This document shows positions 61,539-64,000 of a DNA stretch of 64,000 nt, one piece after another (position 1 is the first letter of the stretch; each line of letters begins with the position of its first letter). This stretch comes from Paenibacillus agricola (GTDB lineage: Bacteria; Bacillota; Bacilli; Paenibacillales; NBRC-103111), in the NCBI RefSeq assembly GCF_011440305.1, contig NZ_JAAOIW010000002.1, positions 612,084-676,083 of the forward strand. Direction: 5' to 3'. The translations under genes were made by a program, and so were the position numbers. Below the pieces are notes generated by a model. It saw only the letters and a list, made by a program, of their open reading frames with translations, was not told the origin of the DNA and searched no databases.

Positions 61539-62101
61539 GTGGATTCAATAATCGTAATTAATTCAGCCGCCGGAATTCTTGGCTGTGCTGCCGGAATCTG
61601 CTCCGGATAGCCGACATGAAGGCTTCCTATCGCCCGCTCGCCTGGCTGAATGCCCAGTGCTGTACGGAAGGCATTATCGGACAAAAGCGGATAGCTTTCC
61701 CAGACGAGGCCTATACCCTGCTCCCAAGCCAACAGGCTGAAATTGTGGATCAGGCAGCTGGTTGAAGCATAATCCTCCTCACGAACGGTAATCGCAGGAC
61801 TTTCCTTCATCAGGACAACAACAAACATCGGGACAGCCATAAACTTATCGTGAAATTTCTGCCCTAATTCTTTGGATTTCTCAGGATCTCTCTCTCTTTT
61901 CCCCACGGCCGTACGACTGATCTCGGCAATCCGCTTGCGACCTTCTCCATGGACAATCACGAAGCGCCAAGGCTGTGTCATCTTATGGTTGGGCACCCAT
62001 ACCGCTGTATCCAGGAGCTCAGTTACAAGCTCGATAGGCACTTCACGATCCTGGAATCGGTGAACCGACCGTCTTTCCTTTAGAAGCTGAGTTAATTGCA
62101 T
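61535..62101 (-). CDS. Nitroreductase-family flavoprotein, first gene of the transporter operon
   Basis: A 188-residue protein from ATG 62101 (GGGGGAAAAAGG upstream). RRSVHRFQDREVPIELVTEL is the FMN-binding N-terminal motif, followed by AVWVPNHKMTQPWRFVIVHG and ASTSCLIHNFSLLAWEQGIG and GSLHVGYPEQIPAAQPR. It is a dimeric FMN-type oxidoreductase. Coupling by a 4-bp overlap to yclN and a Fur-box-like site upstream suggest an iron-linked role, such as reducing a ferric siderophore or its ligand. Confidence 0.88.
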   Translation of the reverse strand: MQLTQLLKERRSVHRFQDREVPIELVTELLDTAVWVPNHKMTQPWRFVIVHGEGRKRIAEISRTAVGKRERDPEKSKELGQKFHDKFMAVPMFVVVLMKESPAITVREEDYASTSCLIHNFSLLAWEQGIGLVWESYPLLSDNAFRTALGIQPGERAIGSLHVGYPEQIPAAQPRIPAAELITIIEST

Positions 62102-62136
62102 CCTTTTTCCCCCAAGCCTAGTAAAAATAATAATGT

Positions 62137-62155
62137 GATAGTAATAATCATTCTC
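62137..62155 (-). promoter_or_regulatory. Fur-box-like site of the transporter operon
   Basis: GATAGTAATAATCATTCTC matches the Fur consensus GATAATGATAATCATTATC at 16 of 19 positions. It lies 36 bp upstream of the nitroreductase start, in the likely promoter. Confidence 0.8.
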
Positions 62156-62273
62156 ACTACGATATATTAAAGGAACCACCCTCGGCTGAGAATGGACTTT
62201 TCTTTATTTCGCTTGGACATTTCTATAATCGTCAAGTTCTTATTGAAGCTTTTATGGATTAAATGTGAATGAG

Positions 62274-63842
62274 TCAGTCGGCACTAACAAGTAGTTGTGT
62301 GACCATCTGCTCGACCAGGCTTTCGTTGACAACGGCATTGTAAAGCGGGGAATCATAGTTGCGAATAAATAGGCAGCGTTTCTTGAGACGGCTTGGTTTC
62401 AGGATGCGCCACTGCTGCTCAAGCTCCGAGCAATAAGCTTCTGTAGTCGCGGAATGGACAAGAAACAGCACATTCTCACAATCAAGCTCCGCTACTTCCT
62501 GTAAGGTATCCACTTTCATCATACTAATCTGCTTAGCCGGAGAAGGCGGGATGACCTGTAAATCGTCGTAAAAAATATCCCGCAGCTTGCGCCGTTTCAT
62601 CCCGAATATATAGAAGCTGTTTTTCATAGCGTGCACGACCAGAAAAGGCTCATCGCCAAGCAAATTTTTAACATGGCGCCTTGCGTTCTCCACCTTCATA
62701 TCATAATAGGAGAGCCAGCGCTCCGCTACAGAGGATAAGCCCAACAGCTCACCAATATCGATCAGGCGTTCTTTCCAGGAATATTCCTTCCAGCGCAGCA
62801 CCGTGACCGGAGCTATTTGGGACAGCGCTTGATACAGCTCCTCGGATACCGGTCCGATCAGGATCATATCCGGCTCCGCACTGGCAAGCTTTTCAAGCAC
62901 ATACGCTGGATGGTCCTGCCACCCCCGGTCAAAGGATAAGTAAGGTGTAATCCCAAGAACAAAGAGGTCACCTGCAAAGACCTCGTTCAAATTGGCAACT
63001 TTCCTTTTGGCGCAGGCTGTATATTCGGTCGGTGTCATCCCCATATGCTTCTTGAAAAGCCGGCTGAAATAATATTCATCACCATAACCAACAGAATGGG
63101 CCACCTCTACAATCGACCCTGGCGCATTCGCCAATAAATGGAGCGAGGCATCCAAGCGGAGCTTGGTCATATATTTGTGTGGGCTTAGCCCTGTTTGCTC
63201 TTTAAATGCGGTATAAAACCGGCTGGAGCTGGAGCCTGATGATTTGGCAAGCTCTTCAATATCCATCGGAAGATGAGATTGATCCTGCATAAACTGGCGG
63301 GCTTGTTCCACAAAAACAATAAGGTCGGCCTCCGTCTCCTTAGGCTTTTGCACGGATTCGATGAAGCTTGCGGTGAGGGCATACAAATGCGATTGAAGCT
63401 GGTAAACCAATGCCGTATTCAAGGGCTGCCCCTCGTCCATAAAATCGAGAATCCAGCTACGTAATTGCGGCATACGGTAGGGATGAAAGCCGGACTGGTC
63501 AAATAATTGGTCAAGCAGCGCACACGGCTTTTCCTTAGAGGGCGGCATCTGCAGGGCTTCCTGCATGAATCGAATCCATATAATCGTAACAGCTTGGTTC
63601 GCCGTATTCGTTAATCGGCACTGGCAATGGGCAGGCACCATAAACAGCTCACCGCTTAACGCATTGCCTTCGGAATGCTTATAGGAGGTACTTAGGGCCA
63701 CTGATACCTTGTTCTGCATGACAAAAGCAAAGCTGTATTCGTTGTCTGTGTCAATATTCAGCTGTCCGCCTTTAGCTATCTTGATCTCTCGGGTATTCAT
63801 ATAAGTTAAGGGTAATTGACGAATTCGTTCCGTCTGAGGCAT
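62274..63842 (-). CDS. Btr-like AraC activator fused to a siderophore-binding domain
   Basis: A 522-residue protein (ATG 63842, AAAGGAGGGTCTAAC upstream). A cupin-like N-domain, then an AraC helix-turn-helix (about 190-285): MDIEELAKSSGSSSSRFYTA and NAPGSIVEVAHSVGYGDEYY. The C-terminal ~240 residues resemble periplasmic-binding (FhuD/FecB-type) proteins (GDLFVLGITPYLSFDRGWQD; ASAEPDMILIGPVSEELYQA). This is the domain plan of Bacillus Btr, which activates siderophore uptake after sensing the ligand. It points the same way as the transporter operon. Confidence 0.88.
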   Translation of the reverse strand: MPQTERIRQLPLTYMNTREIKIAKGGQLNIDTDNEYSFAFVMQNKVSVALSTSYKHSEGNALSGELFMVPAHCQCRLTNTANQAVTIIWIRFMQEALQMPPSKEKPCALLDQLFDQSGFHPYRMPQLRSWILDFMDEGQPLNTALVYQLQSHLYALTASFIESVQKPKETEADLIVFVEQARQFMQDQSHLPMDIEELAKSSGSSSSRFYTAFKEQTGLSPHKYMTKLRLDASLHLLANAPGSIVEVAHSVGYGDEYYFSRLFKKHMGMTPTEYTACAKRKVANLNEVFAGDLFVLGITPYLSFDRGWQDHPAYVLEKLASAEPDMILIGPVSEELYQALSQIAPVTVLRWKEYSWKERLIDIGELLGLSSVAERWLSYYDMKVENARRHVKNLLGDEPFLVVHAMKNSFYIFGMKRRKLRDIFYDDLQVIPPSPAKQISMMKVDTLQEVAELDCENVLFLVHSATTEAYCSELEQQWRILKPSRLKKRCLFIRNYDSPLYNAVVNESLVEQMVTQLLVSAD

Positions 63843-63938
63843 GTTAGACCCTCCTTTGTAGGGATAGAACCGGGCAATCCAGCGATAGCCTAGTCACCCA
63901 TTAGTGGTTCGCCAGCAGCCACTTCAAGGACAATTTAA

Positions 63939-63953
63939 TGATAATGGTTATCA
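63939..63953. promoter_or_regulatory. Fur-box-like palindrome upstream of the Btr-like gene
   Basis: TGATAATGGTTATCA matches the 7-1-7 Fur consensus TGATAATnATTATCA at all but one position. It lies about 97 bp upstream of the gene at 63842 and may also serve a divergent gene beyond the window edge. Confidence 0.8.
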
Positions 63954-64000
63954 TTTATATTTTATCTGTTTTCGGTTGATGATACAAGTTCTGAGGGATG

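Noticed and set aside
1-64000. CRISPR arrays, tRNA and rRNA genes
   Set aside because: No regularly spaced repeats and no recognisable tRNA or rRNA sequences were seen on either strand.

Overview
The window looks like a low-to-moderate-GC Bacillota chromosome, most likely Paenibacillus or a close relative. The genes that suggest this are an orthologue set of the Bacillus yclNOPQ siderophore transporter, DagK, YerC/TrpR-like and RlmD-type proteins, two class A PBPs with low-complexity tails, AGGAGG ribosome binding sites with frequent TTG/GTG starts, and a c-di-GMP-I riboswitch. No rRNA, tRNA or CRISPR array was seen. All identifications rest on motif reading, without database searches.

Layout. 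(1) 1-3.3 kb: a triple-PAS GGDEF-EAL-PilZ protein behind a c-di-GMP riboswitch with a terminator and an alternative pairing. (2) About 3.75-26.0 kb: an AT-rich phage-derived element, almost all on the minus strand. Reading in the direction of transcription (right to left) it carries a PC4/YdbC-like protein, a zinc-ribbon protein, a very large double-psi-beta-barrel RNA polymerase of the cellular RdRP/QDE-1/YonO kind, a DUF5659-like protein, an SF2 helicase-like ATPase, a leader region with three terminators and tiny ORFs, a ParB-methyltransferase, a small-terminase-like protein, a tyrosine recombinase, the large terminase, a solo GIY-YIG protein, portal, scaffold, capsid, connectors and an Ig-domain protein, then a SHOCT-like peptide and a large serine recombinase. 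No tail, tape-measure, lysis or DNA polymerase gene is visible, so it is either a remnant prophage or a satellite that builds its own heads. (3) 26.1-35.2 kb: a defence/accessory region with type I restriction-modification (hsdM-hsdS-hsdR), an ArdC/ImmA-like metallopeptidase between 63-bp direct repeats, an RHH-type protein with two operator-like repeats, and a broken PemK/MazF-type toxin beside its antitoxin. (4) 35.2-45.5 kb: housekeeping genes (RlmD-like, DagK, CbiX/SirB-like, YerC-like, ThuA-like, AraC) and a class A PBP. (5) 45.6-53.2 kb: a MarR-controlled export operon (two HlyD adaptors plus a 14-TM MFS pump) and a secreted repeat protein, tied together by four copies of an ATTTCGTATnCGAAAT-type palindrome. 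(6) 53.3-57.7 kb: DoxX-like, sugar-phosphate isomerase-like and a second, paralogous PBP. (7) 57.8-64 kb: an iron-uptake cluster (nitroreductase-yclN-yclO-yclP-yclQ) with two Fur-box-like sites and a Btr-like AraC/binding-protein regulator.

The most unusual item is the 1174-residue polymerase at 21501-25025. It has the complete signature series of the two-barrel RNA polymerase family (DGMG...K376G; R633NP; D680-R-D-G-D684; later SKSG). It lies next to a helicase-like ATPase and a PC4-like protein, upstream of a packaging/head gene set read on the same strand.
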